Assembly: GCF_007860175.1 (NCBI RefSeq) | Contig: NZ_SJPX01000003.1 | Span: 569,380-633,379, forward strand | Source: Rubripirellula reticaptiva | Lineage (GTDB): Bacteria; Planctomycetota; Planctomycetia; Pirellulales; Pirellulaceae | Direction: 5' to 3' | DNA length: 64,000 bases | In this document: one piece after another, positions 55,901 through 63,827 of the stretch | Layout: each line of letters starts with the position of its first letter | Numbering within the stretch: position 1 is the first letter of the stretch | The notes under the pieces: generated by a model | The model's database searches: none | Told to the model about the DNA's origin: nothing | What the model saw: the letters and a program-made list of their open reading frames with translations, nothing else | Translations under genes and position numbers: made by a program

Positions 55901-56348
55901 CGATCAAATCATCGTGCTGTTGGTCGCCGGAAAGTTGTTCAACGATGCTGCGGGTCGACAGTGCCCACCGCGCATTGGCGTCCACCACGATCGAACGAAT
56001 TCGCGAAGCCTTGCGGTTTCGCCGCGGCGGATAGGCTGGGACAGCGATTGCGCCAGCCGCATGACAGGCAAAGAACCCAGTGACAAATTCCAGACCGGGC
56101 GGGTAAACCAACAGGACTCGGTCGCCTGCTCGAACGCGACATTCCGACTGCATGTAGCCCGCCAGCGCGCGCACTTCGTCCCACAACTGGCTGTACGTCA
56201 GTCGTTGTTCGACCGATTCGGTATCGGTGAAGATATACGCAGTGTCGCTCGGTCGGTGCGCAGCCCAATGTTCCAAGACCGATACGAAATGGTCTCTCGG
56301 AGGCGACTGGGTGCCGAAATACGTGTGCAAGTCCACGGAGCGAATCAC
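52911..56348 (-). CDS. Fatty acyl-AMP ligase / acyl carrier protein / alpha-oxoamine synthase fusion
   Basis: A 1145-residue three-domain protein. Residues 1-590 are a fatty acyl-AMP ligase: AVPAYPPRR (102-110), YTSGSTGSPKG (182-192), WLPTYHDMGLVGG (223-234), YGMAET (335-340) and catalytic Lys561 (SSGKIQR). Residues 615-695 are an acyl carrier protein with phosphopantetheine Ser653 in DLGLDSLERLE. Residues 745-1135 are a PLP alpha-oxoamine synthase (BioF/serine palmitoyltransferase type): ASYNYLGLS, VSASRLVSGE, DEAHSFG (949-955) and PLP Lys984 in GTLSKSAASCGG. The expected chemistry is to load a fatty acid on its own carrier and condense it with an amino acid to an amino-ketone. Divergent from the asparagine-synthetase-like gene. 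Confidence 0.92.
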   Translation of the reverse strand: MIRSVDLHTYFGTQSPPRDHFVSVLEHWAAHRPSDTAYIFTDTESVEQRLTYSQLWDEVRALAGYMQSECRVRAGDRVLLVYPPGLEFVTGFFACHAAGAIAVPAYPPRRNRKASRIRSIVVDANARWALSTRSIVEQLSGDQQHDDLIGVQLLGTDDPKCRNAAGWRRPRLSEHSLAVLQYTSGSTGSPKGVMLNQGNLIANSELILEAFEPDHEFVGMSWLPTYHDMGLVGGVLMPLYMGRPNVLMSPMTFLQRPVRWLQGISKYNVSISGGPNFSYQLCADKILDSELEGVDLSQWKIAFNGAEPIRESTLREFSDRFGKLGFNASASLPCYGMAETTLIVTGGPTTPRPVITTFDGRGLEQKIVRPVSSEHNAARQLVGCGAVLSNERVLIVDPETREKLPGDSIGEIWVQSPSVGQGYYRRKEATDQTFRATTIDGDGPFLRTGDLGFLYENQLYVSGRLKDMIIVRGVNRYPQDIEETVESASEAVQAGSVGAVAMEHDGREQLVIVAEVIRDRNIDWDSQIQAIRRAVTSEHELPPDAVYLVRNSSIPKTSSGKIQRHACLHAVRDGDLKLIAKWVRWEESGGNAPTDAAPMMQAASASGTQAIDASDVSVAIVEVIGHHVRHVAGERAGKLNLDTNIVLDLGLDSLERLEIARKLERTFGGRFPEQVLDEIETIGQTAVAIQRYLPPGGESIAEAMLRGEIHDDDAMTADSRITATGVRTAKVEPVEAEDSVEQFAEYRRLKTTMRQMLMTGVPNPFFTVHDGIVGDTTIVDGKKLISFASYNYLGLSGHPDVSNAAANAVREYGTSVSASRLVSGEKPIHGQLEKRIANWIGVDNSILMVGGHATNETTIGHLVGAGDLIIHDSLAHNSIVQGALLSGARRRPFPHNDYDALDRMLVELRDQYRRVLVVIEGVYSMDGDFSNLPKFIEVKKKHRAMLMVDEAHSFGTMGKTGRGMSEHFGVNARDVDIWMGTLSKSAASCGGFIAGSEALVELLRYTAPGFVFSVGMPPAQVAAALAAIDTLEREPDRVDRLRSRSELFLSLCQEAGLDTGDSAGTPVVPVITGNSMLALRLSNRLKADGINVQPILYPAVDESAARLRFFVTSEHSEEQIRFTVAQTAKHIAELRSGSVEEKAAV

Positions 56349-56522
56349 CGATTGGTTTGCGGGAAAAAAAACGAAGGAACTGAGATCGGGCCTAATACGT
56401 TAACCTGTTTCAAACAATCCTTTAGAATACCGAAACGGTCATTGGCGTCATCGTGGCACTGTGAGTTTCGGAAGAAAACGGATCAAACTACCTGATCCCT
56501 ACCGATTCCAAGCTTTGTGCGG

Positions 56523-57998
56523 ATGTCGCACCTGGACAAGCCGAGTCACGATTCTAATCAACCTCAATCTTTCAACCGACTAAAGATGCCGACTTCCAAA
56601 CCAACCGCCGGTAACGAGTCTCAGCAACCAAAACAATCTATAGCCGACATGGAATCCCCCCCGGTGGTTGGTCAGCCGATGGCATTGGTCGACCGAGTGG
56701 TCAACTTGCTTGATCCGGCCGGGAACATCTTTATTGGGACCAGTTTCGATGATGCACGAATTGCCGTGCGCAGCGGTAACGTCGACGCGATTCGTCGAAT
56801 CGGCGGTCAATTCGCGATCTTGGAACAATCCGGCAAGACCCTTCGCATGGCCCGTTCGATTGGCCGCCCGATGCGATATTTTCTGGCCAAACGAGCCGAA
56901 GGGCCGGCGTTAATCGTTGCCGAACGGATGGACGAGATCGCCGAGCAACTTGAAAAAGAAGGGCTGATCGACCAGTTTCGTCCGGCTTACACGCGAATGG
57001 TGCCGGCTCACCATCTGTTGGAACTGCAATTGGTCGGTTGTCCGGATCCCAACCCAAAATTGCATCGGTTTTTTGCACCCCAGCGAAATCGTTTGCCCGC
57101 CAAGATTGACGAAATTGGACAGGCGTACATTGGACGTTTGGCCGAGTCGATCGACGGATGGCTGGAAACGATTTCGCCAGACGAGCCGATCGGCGTGATG
57201 TTCAGCGGCGGCGTCGACAGCGGCGCGGTGCTGATGGTGTTGGATTTCCTGGTCCGACGTCGCGGCCAGTCGCCATCGCGAATCAAAGCGTTCACGTTGT
57301 CCGTCGGCCCCGATTCAACCGATTCACAGCAAGCGGCTGAGTTTTTGAAACGGGTCAATCGCGAAATGTTTTTGGAAGTCGTCACGGTGCCAGTGTCTTC
57401 GGTGTCGTGGCGAGACGCGGTGCGAGTGATCGAGGACTACAAGCCGCTTGATGTTCAGTCGGCGACGATGGGGTTGGCACTGCTGAAAGAAGTTCGCCGG
57501 CGCTATCCGGATTGGATCCACTTGATCGATGGCGACGGTGGCGACGAAAACCTAAAGGACTACCCCATCGAAGAAAACCCGGAACTGACCGTCCGCAGCG
57601 TGCTGGGCAATCGGATGCTGTATCAAGAAGGCTGGGGCGTTGATGCGGTCAAGCATTCTTTGACTTACAGCGGCGGGCAGAGCCGCGGTCATGTGCGAAC
57701 CAGTGCACCGGCTACGTCACTGGGATTTCGCGGATTTAGTCCGTTTGCGGTTCCCGACGTGATCGAAGTTGCCGAGGCGATTCCGTTTGTTGAATTAACG
57801 GACTGGGATCACGAAAAACTGTACGACCTAAAAGGCCAAGTTGTCGCATCCGGCGTTCGTCAGATCACGGGCGCCGAAATGCCAGCTTTCCCGAAACAGC
57901 GTTTCCAACGTGGCGCCGTCGACGCAAAAACATTCGAAGCGATGTTCCCCACCTCGGACCGCGAATATCGCCAAGCGTTTAGCGAACTGTTCGGGTAA
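56523..57998 (+). CDS. Asparagine-synthetase-like protein lacking the glutaminase cysteine
   Basis: A 491-residue protein started at ATG 56523; GTG 56517 and ATGs at 56586 and 56649 are alternatives. Counting from GTG 56517, residues about 65-190 resemble a shrunken class II glutaminase domain (IRRIGGQFAILEQSGKTLRMAR, GRPMRYFLAK), but there is no Cys at position 2 and a 50-residue Gln/Ser-rich leader is present, so glutamine use is doubtful. Residues 205-490 are the synthetase domain: PP-loop MFSGGVDSGAVL (228-239) for ATP and DGDGGDENLKDYP (338-350) for the adenylate site. Beta-lactam synthetases show the same loss of the Cys. It may form an amide from a bound carboxylate. Divergent from the acyl ligase fusion, 168 bp apart. 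Confidence 0.83.
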   Translation: MSHLDKPSHDSNQPQSFNRLKMPTSKPTAGNESQQPKQSIADMESPPVVGQPMALVDRVVNLLDPAGNIFIGTSFDDARIAVRSGNVDAIRRIGGQFAILEQSGKTLRMARSIGRPMRYFLAKRAEGPALIVAERMDEIAEQLEKEGLIDQFRPAYTRMVPAHHLLELQLVGCPDPNPKLHRFFAPQRNRLPAKIDEIGQAYIGRLAESIDGWLETISPDEPIGVMFSGGVDSGAVLMVLDFLVRRRGQSPSRIKAFTLSVGPDSTDSQQAAEFLKRVNREMFLEVVTVPVSSVSWRDAVRVIEDYKPLDVQSATMGLALLKEVRRRYPDWIHLIDGDGGDENLKDYPIEENPELTVRSVLGNRMLYQEGWGVDAVKHSLTYSGGQSRGHVRTSAPATSLGFRGFSPFAVPDVIEVAEAIPFVELTDWDHEKLYDLKGQVVASGVRQITGAEMPAFPKQRFQRGAVDAKTFEAMFPTSDREYRQAFSELFG

Positions 57999-58016
57999 AA
58001 GTCAGCTGGCAAGCTG

Positions 58017-59177
58017 TTAACTGAGCATCCTGCGTGCGGCAAGCACACGTTCTTTGGCCTCGTTGCCACTGTCGGCCGTGATCGTCAGGTGGCCCATCTT
58101 GCGGCCCGGTTTTGCTGTCCGTTTGCCATACAGATGCAGCGAAACGGCGCCGTCTTTCAGCACCGAATCCCACGCAGGCGGGCGTCTATCGTGGACCCAA
58201 AGGTCGCCTAGCAAGTTCGCCATCGCTGCTGCGCCACAGCGCAGGCTTGTCGATCCCAGCGGCAGACCACAAACGGCGCGAACGTGTTGTTCGAACTGGC
58301 TGGTGTGGCACGCCTCAATCGTCAAGTGAGCCGAATTGTGCGGCCGGGGCGCGACCTCGTTGATCATCACTTGATCACCGGCAACGAAAAATTCGACGCA
58401 CAACAATCCGACCACGTCCAGCGTCTCGGCGGCGATCGTCGCAATTCGACGTGCTTCATTCTCGATCGCCTGGGACACGGTAGCAGGGACTACCGAAACG
58501 TCCAACACATGGTTGGCGTGCGAGTTTTCGAACACCGGAAAACACTCGCTGACGCCGTCATGTCGACGCGCGACCACGACCGAGACTTCGCAATCAAACG
58601 GGACCCATTTTTCAGCGATCCACGAATCAAACGAAGACCAAGGAACAGTGTCTGCGTCGTCGGCTGTTTCAACTTTGTATTGGCCTTTGCCGTCGTAACC
58701 ACTGCGGGCCGTCTTAACGACTAGCGGCCAACCCAACGTTTGGCTTGCCGCGACTAAGCTTGCCGCGTCTTTGACTTCCGCGAACGGAGTCACCGACAAG
58801 TCGGCGTTTCGCAGCGTTGACTTTTCGACCAGCCGATCCTGAGCTGCGGCCAACACTGACGACGATGGGAATGTCGGTGCAAACTGGCTGCAACGGGCAA
58901 TCGTTTCAGCTGGGATGTTTTCAAACTCTAACGTGATGACATTGCACTGAGCCGCAAACGCATCGATCGCGTCTTTGTCATCTAGTTTTCCGACCACACT
59001 GCGCGTAGCAACCTGCGCGGCAGGAGTATCGACGCTTTCGCAAAAAATCACAACGTCGTAACCCATCGACGCGGCAGCCATCGCAAACATGCGGCCAAGT
59101 TGTCCGCCGCCGACCATGCCGATCGTAGAACCGGGCAGGATCGTTTTCATCTTTGTTTTGTCAGTATTCACAATCAT
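58017..59177 (-). CDS. purK: N5-carboxyaminoimidazole ribonucleotide synthase
   Basis: A 386-residue ATP-grasp enzyme. It carboxylates AIR to N5-CAIR in purine synthesis with ATP and bicarbonate. IGMVGGGQLGRMFAMAA (19-35) is the PurK N-terminal signature; LEFENIPAET and LVVKTARSGYDGKGQY are the ATP-grasp loops; EIAPRPHNSAHLTIEAC-type residues (VAPRPHNSAHLTIEAC) give the metal site, close to the usual EIAPRxHNSGH. ATG 59177 is eight bases after the purE stop, so the two genes form one operon. A second ATG at residue 10 is possible. The gene converges with the asparagine-synthetase-like gene (18 bp gap). Confidence 0.94.
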   Translation of the reverse strand: MIVNTDKTKMKTILPGSTIGMVGGGQLGRMFAMAAASMGYDVVIFCESVDTPAAQVATRSVVGKLDDKDAIDAFAAQCNVITLEFENIPAETIARCSQFAPTFPSSSVLAAAQDRLVEKSTLRNADLSVTPFAEVKDAASLVAASQTLGWPLVVKTARSGYDGKGQYKVETADDADTVPWSSFDSWIAEKWVPFDCEVSVVVARRHDGVSECFPVFENSHANHVLDVSVVPATVSQAIENEARRIATIAAETLDVVGLLCVEFFVAGDQVMINEVAPRPHNSAHLTIEACHTSQFEQHVRAVCGLPLGSTSLRCGAAAMANLLGDLWVHDRRPPAWDSVLKDGAVSLHLYGKRTAKPGRKMGHLTITADSGNEAKERVLAARRMLS

Positions 59178-59185
59178 GTCGATTC

Positions 59186-59692
59186 TTACAGGTCGGCTGA
59201 GTCCAAGACCGCGTCGGTTTGTTTCCGGACAAACAAGTCTAACTTCGCTCGCAGCGTGTCGTCCGACAGTGCCAGGATCCGTGCCGCCAGGATACCAGCG
59301 TTTCTTGCACCGGATGTTCCAATCGCCATCGTTGCCACCGGAATTCCACCCGGCATTTGAACAATCGACAAAAGCGAATCGAGTCCCTGCAACGCGCGGC
59401 TTTGTACAGGAACCCCGATGACCGGCAAATTCGTTTCCGAAGCGACCATGCCAGGTAAGTGAGCCGCTCCGCCGGCCCCGGCAATGATGACTTTCAATCC
59501 TCGCTCGGCCGCACCGCTTGCGTACGCGACCATACGAGCGGGCGTACGGTGAGCCGACACGACGTGCTTTTCGTGCTTGACGCCCAATTCGTCAAGGATT
59601 TCAGACGCGTGACGCATTGTTTCCCAATCATTGCGGCTGCCCATGATGACACCCACCACTGCGTCCGTCGGGCCAAAATCAGACTTCGTCAT
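59186..59692 (-). CDS. purE: N5-CAIR mutase
   Basis: A 168-residue class I PurE that moves the carboxyl group of N5-CAIR to give [18 protein letters not shown] (13-26) is the phosphate-binding motif, with Asn in place of the more common Ser of GSx[15 protein letters not shown] (42-53) holds the catalytic His, and [15 protein letters not shown] and [16 protein letters not shown] are near invariant. Class I PurE works with PurK, which follows after eight bases. The protein normally forms an octamer in the cytoplasm. Confidence 0.96.
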   Translation of the reverse strand: MTKSDFGPTDAVVGVIMGSRNDWETMRHASEILDELGVKHEKHVVSAHRTPARMVAYASGAAERGLKVIIAGAGGAAHLPGMVASETNLPVIGVPVQSRALQGLDSLLSIVQMPGGIPVATMAIGTSGARNAGILAARILALSDDTLRAKLDLFVRKQTDAVLDSADL

Positions 59693-60034
59693 CGGTGAAT
59701 TCTTTGATCGGGGAACGGGAAACGCGAAACGCAGGTTTTAAGCGATCGGAATACGGTTGACCATGGATGGACGAGATCCGCGGCGAGAACTGACAAGTTC
59801 CGAACAAGGCAAGTCGAAGCTTTGTCCGGTCGTGCCGGATATAGGTTTCGATTCGCCACTTGTCAAACAACCCAGGGTTTTTCTTTCAGTCAATCTTTAA
59901 TGAAGGGGTAGAGTTTACCGAACAGGTACTTAGCACGACTTCCGTTGTTGAGTTCACGATCCTGCATTTCGTGATCACAGAACCTTGTCGTTGAATTTCC
60001 GATGGATCGGAGTTTTCCAGATTAAGTGTGGCCA
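59693..60034. other. Intergenic region upstream of purE
   Basis: 342 bp between purE and the divergent RNase H-like gene. A 63-codon minus-strand frame from TTG 59870 runs into purE but has a poor start and no family pattern, so I leave it as non-coding. The T-rich stretch at about 59873-59895 and the following AT-rich part could hold promoters. No purine operator or riboswitch fold could be recognised by eye. Confidence 0.5.
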
Positions 60035-60781
60035 ATGACGACGGCGAGTCGTTGGTTGCACGCCAGACCCATCGTAACCGGATTGATTTCTGTGAACGCT
60101 ATCCCCACGCCCGATCACGCATCTGACGACCGACTCGCGAACGATTCGAAACCGATTGACGCTTGTGCCGAATACCTATTGGTTTGCCAGGCTCAATCCA
60201 TTGAATTGAATCAGGGCAGTTGGCGATTCACACTTGAATCGGCTGATGGCGAATTGGTTCTCGAAGCCAGTGACGATGAAATCGGTGACTTGAACCGGCT
60301 AACTTTGTTGGCGACGGTTCGGGGACTTGAATCCATCGAAGGCGCATCACGAGTCACGTTGCTTAGCACGAACCGCTACCTGATTCGGTCGTTGTCGGAT
60401 TCGCTGCCGCGTTGGCGTGAGAACAACTTTGTTTGGGAACACTTCGGGCGCCGTATCGACGTTCAGCATGCCGATCTTTGGCGCCGTGTTGACCGAGCAC
60501 TTTCGATTCATCGTGTCGAAGCTTGTTTGGTTTCGTCACGTTTGGTCAGCAATGTTGAACCCACTGCACCGGTTCGACGTGATCTCGAAACGTCAGGTGG
60601 CCAACTGAATCTGCGAATCGATAAAGGACACGCGGGTGTTCCAAGTCGAACGCGACAAGCCGGCCAATCCAACGGCGGACCCAAAGATCAACTGCGACGT
60701 TGGTTGATGGGAACTGCCGAGACGTCCGAGGCCGCGACTGCGCGCCGCCGTTTTTCAGCCGCCGATCTGTGTTCTTCCTAA
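60035..60781 (+). CDS. Degenerate RNase H-like protein without catalytic acids
   Basis: A 248-residue protein started at ATG 60035 (GTG 60026 is an option). Residues about 45-165 align by eye with RNase HI: GSWRFTLESADGE (first hairpin), LNRLTLLATVRGLESIEG (helix A; the usual N-R-M-E-L-M-A reads N-R-L-T-L-L-A), SRVTLLSTNRYLIRSL (the T-D-S-x-Y motif reads S-T-N-R-Y), RWRENNFVWEHFG and VQHADLWRRVDRAL (the DLW motif). The Glu and Asp of the active site are both replaced by Thr, so no nuclease activity is expected; nucleic-acid binding may remain. The C-terminal 80 residues are Gly/Arg-rich and unstructured. It is 91 bp before glgB. Role unknown. Confidence 0.72.
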   Translation: MTTASRWLHARPIVTGLISVNAIPTPDHASDDRLANDSKPIDACAEYLLVCQAQSIELNQGSWRFTLESADGELVLEASDDEIGDLNRLTLLATVRGLESIEGASRVTLLSTNRYLIRSLSDSLPRWRENNFVWEHFGRRIDVQHADLWRRVDRALSIHRVEACLVSSRLVSNVEPTAPVRRDLETSGGQLNLRIDKGHAGVPSRTRQAGQSNGGPKDQLRRWLMGTAETSEAATARRRFSAADLCSS

Positions 60782-60872
60782 GTCACGATCTTCCAAGTCA
60801 TCACTCGCGAAGTTCCAGCGACTGACATTTGCCACATTCCTTACCTACCTGTTAACTTCGAACTGCCTCCCC

Positions 60873-63176
60873 ATGCAAACTCAAGTTTCGCTGTCCAGCA
60901 TCGGACGCCTCATCAACGGAACTCACGAGAATCCCAGCAGCGTGCTGGGGCCACACCGTATCGATTACCGTGGTGAGTCCGCGATCGCTGTGCGAAGTTT
61001 CCTGCCGGATGCCCACGCGGCATGGATTATCGACAATGCCAGCGGAACACGGCGGCCGATGCGGAAACTCCATCCAGGCGGCTTTTTCGAGGCAATCTGC
61101 ACCACTATGGCAACCGACCAGGCCGCCCCTGTCGACGCGTGCGATCGAGCGGGCGAAGATAGGGGGACCAAAAGTACATTAACATCTAGTTTGACAGCCT
61201 TGACCGCTTCACCCTACCGCATCCAGATGACCAACCGAGACGGCGAGATGATTGATATGCCAGACCCCTACGCAGCACCTTCGATTCTGACCGACTTCGA
61301 CCGGTACCTCATCGGCGAAGGCCGGCACCATCAACTCTACGAACGGCTCGGTGCGCAGCTTCGCACGGTCGAGGGAGTCAAAGGTGTCAACTTTGCAGTC
61401 TGGGCACCAAACGCTCGGTCGGTGCAAATCGTTGGTGACTTCAATGGCTGGGACGGTCGCTCGCACGTCGCCCGCGGTAGCGATTCTGGCATCTGGGAAC
61501 TGTTCGTTCCAACTGCTCAAGCCGGCGATCGCTACAAGTTCCGTTTGCACGACATGAATGGTCACTGGGTCGACAAATCGGATCCCGTCGGTTTCGCCGC
61601 CGAGTTGCCACCGCTGACTGCTTCGATCGTGGTCGACCTGACCAAGCACACTTGGTCGGATGACGAGTGGATGGATTCACGTCGTCAGTGGAATCCGATG
61701 CACGAGCCAATGAACGTGTATGAAGTTCACTTGGGCAGTTGGCAAAAAGGCCCGGGACGGACTCACGGTTGGTTGGACTATCGTGACCTCGCCGTACGCT
61801 TGACCGATTATTGCAAGCGGATGAACTTCACGCATGTTGAACTGATGCCGATCAACGAGCACCCGTTCACCGGATCGTGGGGCTATCAAGCGGTTGGATA
61901 CTTTGCGCCGACCAGCCGTCACGGATCGCCCGATGATTTCATGTTCTTTGTCGATCACTTGCACCAAAACGGAATTGGGGTGATCGTCGACTGGGTGCCC
62001 GCTCACTTCCCCAAAGACTCGCATGGCTTGGCCAAGTTCGACGGCACGCCGTTGTATGAGCACGCCGACGTTCGTCAGGGTGAGCATCCGGATTGGGGCA
62101 CGTTGATCCCGAACTATGGACGAAACGAAGTTCGAAACTTCTTCGTCGCCAACGCACTGTTTTGGTTGGACAAGTATCACATCGACGGTTTGCGAGTCGA
62201 TGCGGTCGCTTCGATGTTGTACTTGGACTACAGTCGCGAAGACGGCGAGTGGGTGCCGAATGAACACGGTGGCCGCGAGAATCTAGGTGCTATCGATTTC
62301 TTGCGTGAATTCAACATGGCGGTTCACGAAAAGTACCCAGGTGTTGTTACCGCCGCCGAAGAATCGACTGCTTGGCCAGGCGTATCGCGTCCCGTTCATG
62401 ACGGAGGACTCGGTTTCACCTACAAGTGGAACATGGGCTGGATGAACGACTCGCTCCGTTACTTCCAAAACGAACCGATTCACCGTCAGTATCACCACAA
62501 CGAATTGACGTTCAGCTTGATCTATGCGTTCACCGAAAACTTCATGTTGCCGCTATCGCATGATGAAGTGGTACACGGCAAAGGTTCGCTGCTGTCGCAA
62601 ATGCCAGGCGACATGTGGCAGAAATTTGCGAACCTGCGTTTGCTGTATTCGTACATGTGGACTCACCCGGGCAAGAACTTGCTATTCATGGGGTGCGAGT
62701 TCGGTATGTGGAATGAATGGAATCACGACGATGGTCCATCGTGGATGTTGTTGGACTTCGAGACTCACCGTGGCGTCCAACAATGTGTTGCCGATCTGAA
62801 CAAAGTCGTGATCGAGAACAAGGCACTGCACGACTTGGACTTCTCGGGTGATGGCTTCGAGTGGGTTGATTGCATGAACAATCAAGACAGTGTGTTGGTT
62901 TACCTGCGAAAAGGCTTGGATGATGCACCACCCGTCTTGGTGTGCTGTAACTTCACGCCTGTCGTTCGCCAACAGTACCGCGTTGGTGTGCCGAAGTCGG
63001 GTCATTGGAAAGAAATTTTCAACAGCGATTCGATTGCCTATGGCGGATCGAACCAAGGAAATGCCCCTGGTTTGAACACGATTGGCGCCGGTCACCACGG
63101 TCGTCCCGACAGCATCGAAATTACGATGCCGCCACTCGGCGTATCGATATTCCGGCTTGAATCGGACAGCGCATAG
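60873..63176 (+). CDS. glgB: 1,4-alpha-glucan branching enzyme
   Basis: A 767-residue GH13 enzyme that makes alpha-1,6 branches in glycogen. An N-terminal N1 domain (about 1-150) has an unusual acidic/Thr-rich insert near 82-112. CBM48 (about 165-265) shows GVNFAVWAPNARSVQIVGDF and NGWDG. The barrel follows: NVYEVHLGSW (281-290), VDWVPAHFP (372-380), GLRVDAVASMLY with nucleophile Asp443, TAAEEST with acid Glu496 or 497, and LSHDEVVHGKGS with Asp564. The all-beta C-domain ends PPLGVSIFRLES. No glgA, glgC or glgP is in the window, so it stands apart from the other glycogen genes. Confidence 0.96.
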   Translation: MQTQVSLSSIGRLINGTHENPSSVLGPHRIDYRGESAIAVRSFLPDAHAAWIIDNASGTRRPMRKLHPGGFFEAICTTMATDQAAPVDACDRAGEDRGTKSTLTSSLTALTASPYRIQMTNRDGEMIDMPDPYAAPSILTDFDRYLIGEGRHHQLYERLGAQLRTVEGVKGVNFAVWAPNARSVQIVGDFNGWDGRSHVARGSDSGIWELFVPTAQAGDRYKFRLHDMNGHWVDKSDPVGFAAELPPLTASIVVDLTKHTWSDDEWMDSRRQWNPMHEPMNVYEVHLGSWQKGPGRTHGWLDYRDLAVRLTDYCKRMNFTHVELMPINEHPFTGSWGYQAVGYFAPTSRHGSPDDFMFFVDHLHQNGIGVIVDWVPAHFPKDSHGLAKFDGTPLYEHADVRQGEHPDWGTLIPNYGRNEVRNFFVANALFWLDKYHIDGLRVDAVASMLYLDYSREDGEWVPNEHGGRENLGAIDFLREFNMAVHEKYPGVVTAAEESTAWPGVSRPVHDGGLGFTYKWNMGWMNDSLRYFQNEPIHRQYHHNELTFSLIYAFTENFMLPLSHDEVVHGKGSLLSQMPGDMWQKFANLRLLYSYMWTHPGKNLLFMGCEFGMWNEWNHDDGPSWMLLDFETHRGVQQCVADLNKVVIENKALHDLDFSGDGFEWVDCMNNQDSVLVYLRKGLDDAPPVLVCCNFTPVVRQQYRVGVPKSGHWKEIFNSDSIAYGGSNQGNAPGLNTIGAGHHGRPDSIEITMPPLGVSIFRLESDSA

Positions 63177-63216
63177 TTCTACCCGCCTCACGCGGAGGTC
63201 GTGCAGCTTTCCTTCA

Positions 63217-63310
63217 CCCTCCTGTTCAAGGAGGGGCGGCTCTCCCTGAGGATGAGTGGAGTAAACGCCTATGGAATAACACCTGAAAAACACCCGCCAT
63301 ACTTTGGCGG
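63217..63310. repeat. Two hairpins between glgB and the nuclease-family gene
   Basis: CCCTCCT (63217-63223) pairs with AGGAGGG (63229-63235) around a GTTCA loop. Further on, CACCCGCCA (63291-63299) pairs with TGGCGG-A-GTG (63305-63314) with one bulged A and a five-base loop. Neither is followed by a T-run, so they are not classical terminators. They may be a degenerate copy of a dispersed repeat. The rest of the 232-bp gap (63177-63408) shows no gene. Confidence 0.5.
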
Positions 63311-63408
63311 AGTGAGGGGAGGCAACGAGATTTGTACCGAGAAATGGTATACTGAAGCCAATACTCCACTGCACTTCTCTCTTTCAATTCACTGGCTACC
63401 CCAGCGTT

Positions 63409-63822
63409 ATGCCCGTCAAAATGCAACTTGCTCGGATCATCATTTCCGAGCTGACCGAGAATCAAGTCATCTACTTGCAAGAAGTCGATGGGCAGCGTGA
63501 ATTCCCGATTTTGATCGGAATCTTCGAAGCCACCAACATCGACCGACGCGTCAAAGATGACTACGAACCGCCACGTCCGCTGACTCATGATCTGATCGTC
63601 GCCGTTGCACAGTCGCTCGGGGCGACACTGCAAAGTGTCATCATCAGCGATCTGAACCAAGCGACTTATTACGCAAAGCTTGTCTTGCAAAAAGAGGACG
63701 GTGAAACCATCGAAATCGATTCTCGGCCGAGCGATGCGATCGCGATCGCTGTGACGTTCTCGCCGCCACTGCCGATCTTTGTGGCCGAACATGTGTTGGA
63801 CGAAGCGACCTCGTCGCTCTAG
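63409..63822 (+). CDS. Bifunctional nuclease family (DUF151) protein
   Basis: A 137-residue protein of the BFN/DUF151 family: MPVKMQLARIIISELTENQV, LQEVDGQREFPILIGIFEA, RPLTHDLIVAVAQSLGATLQ, YYAKLVLQKEDGETIEIDSRPSDAIAIAV. The plant founding member is described as a nuclease with RNase and DNase activity, and many bacterial relatives are of unknown role; the strand and DSRPSDAIAIA motif are the best-conserved part. Cytoplasmic, no signal peptide. It ends five bases before panC, so the two are likely cotranscribed, although no functional link is known. Confidence 0.87.
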   Translation: MPVKMQLARIIISELTENQVIYLQEVDGQREFPILIGIFEATNIDRRVKDDYEPPRPLTHDLIVAVAQSLGATLQSVIISDLNQATYYAKLVLQKEDGETIEIDSRPSDAIAIAVTFSPPLPIFVAEHVLDEATSSL

Positions 63823-63827
63823 ATCGC

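Noticed and set aside
55563-56495. Plus-strand open frame of 310 codons
   Set aside because: Antisense to the acyl-AMP ligase domain with its full set of motifs.
59679-59870. Minus-strand frame of 63 codons before purE
   Set aside because: TTG start without a ribosome-binding site, overlaps the purE start, and no pattern of a known leader peptide.
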